DNA from: Cristatella mucedo
Lineage: Eukaryota; Bryozoa; Phylactolaemata; Cristatellidae
Assembly (NCBI GenBank): GCA_009760855.2
Contig: WPIO01000130.1
Location: 892,501-950,000 of the forward strand
Length of the DNA: 57,500 nucleotides
Direction: 5' to 3'
In this document: in pieces, positions 57,291 to 57,500 of the stretch
Numbering within the stretch: the stretch's first letter is position 1
Layout: every line of letters starts with the position of its first letter
The notes under the pieces: model-generated
Told to the model about the DNA's origin: nothing
Databases searched by the model: none
The model's input: only the letters and a program-made list of their open reading frames with translations
Program-made: the position numbers and the translations under genes

Positions 57291-57500
57291 TTTTTTCTAC
57301 CAAGTTCAATGTTGATTACTCCATTCGTTTGGCATCTGTGCACGTGTTGTGCAAATGTAAAGGAATATAATCCTGAATGCTCACATTCAACTAGCCTGGG
57401 GATTATTTGGGCAGGGCTTCACTTCATGAGCAGCATCCTGGAGAATCGTGCATGGGATTATTTTCCGGCTTGGTCGTAGTTTCTGGGAAATGAGGTGTGT
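57291..57500. other. window end, nothing recognised
   Basis: No frame, repeat or motif could be supported in the last 200 bases. Confidence 0.4.

Overview
This is animal nuclear DNA. The evidence is multi-exon genes with GT-AG introns, metazoan-type proteins, AATAAA/ATTAAA signals, many long dinucleotide and tetranucleotide microsatellites, and dense remains of CR1/L2-type LINEs, tRNA-derived SINEs and pogo-like DNA transposons. The phylum cannot be fixed from the sequence. An invertebrate is likely from the single mixed A/B-type Aurora kinase, but that is inference. There are no bacterial operons, CRISPR arrays or convincing stand-alone tRNA/rRNA genes.

Layout: (1) 1-540 holds a LINE scrap and a truncated pogo-like transposon. 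(2) 742-5044, minus strand: an Aurora kinase gene, seven exons from the glycine-rich loop to the stop codon; its N-terminal exon(s) lie upstream and were not found. (3) 5045-13954: mostly unassigned DNA with one SINE and an old LINE. (4) 13955-20045: a LINE graveyard of six or more 5'-truncated copies in alternating orientations. (5) 22439-24118, minus strand: CNOT2, a full-length single-exon gene with a GC-rich upstream region. (6) 25500-29205: a possible LTR remnant, a second LINE family and long microsatellites. (7) 29817-39042, minus strand: NDUFV2, resolved here into eight exons that join in frame to a 246-residue protein. (8) 39254-53831, plus strand: an ANKUB1-like gene (ubiquitin-like domain, ankyrin repeats, coiled-coil tail), nine phase-compatible exons, 551 residues. 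(9) 53955-57500: repeats, including a second pogo-like remnant.

The four host genes act in unrelated housekeeping processes: mitosis, mRNA deadenylation, respiratory complex I, and an ankyrin/ubiquitin-like adaptor. The one clear gene-gene arrangement is the head-to-head NDUFV2/ANKUB1 pair, whose start codons are only 211 bp apart and probably share a promoter.

The mobile-element layer is informative. One SINE family (SINE-B) has a tRNA-like head fused to the same 3' tail as the resident LINE, the usual signature of a SINE that borrows a LINE's machinery. A second tRNA-derived SINE (SINE-A, at least ten copies) shares only a short motif with that tail. Nested insertions give a relative order of activity. 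No wholly new biological system could be demonstrated; the strongest candidates for follow-up are listed under findings.
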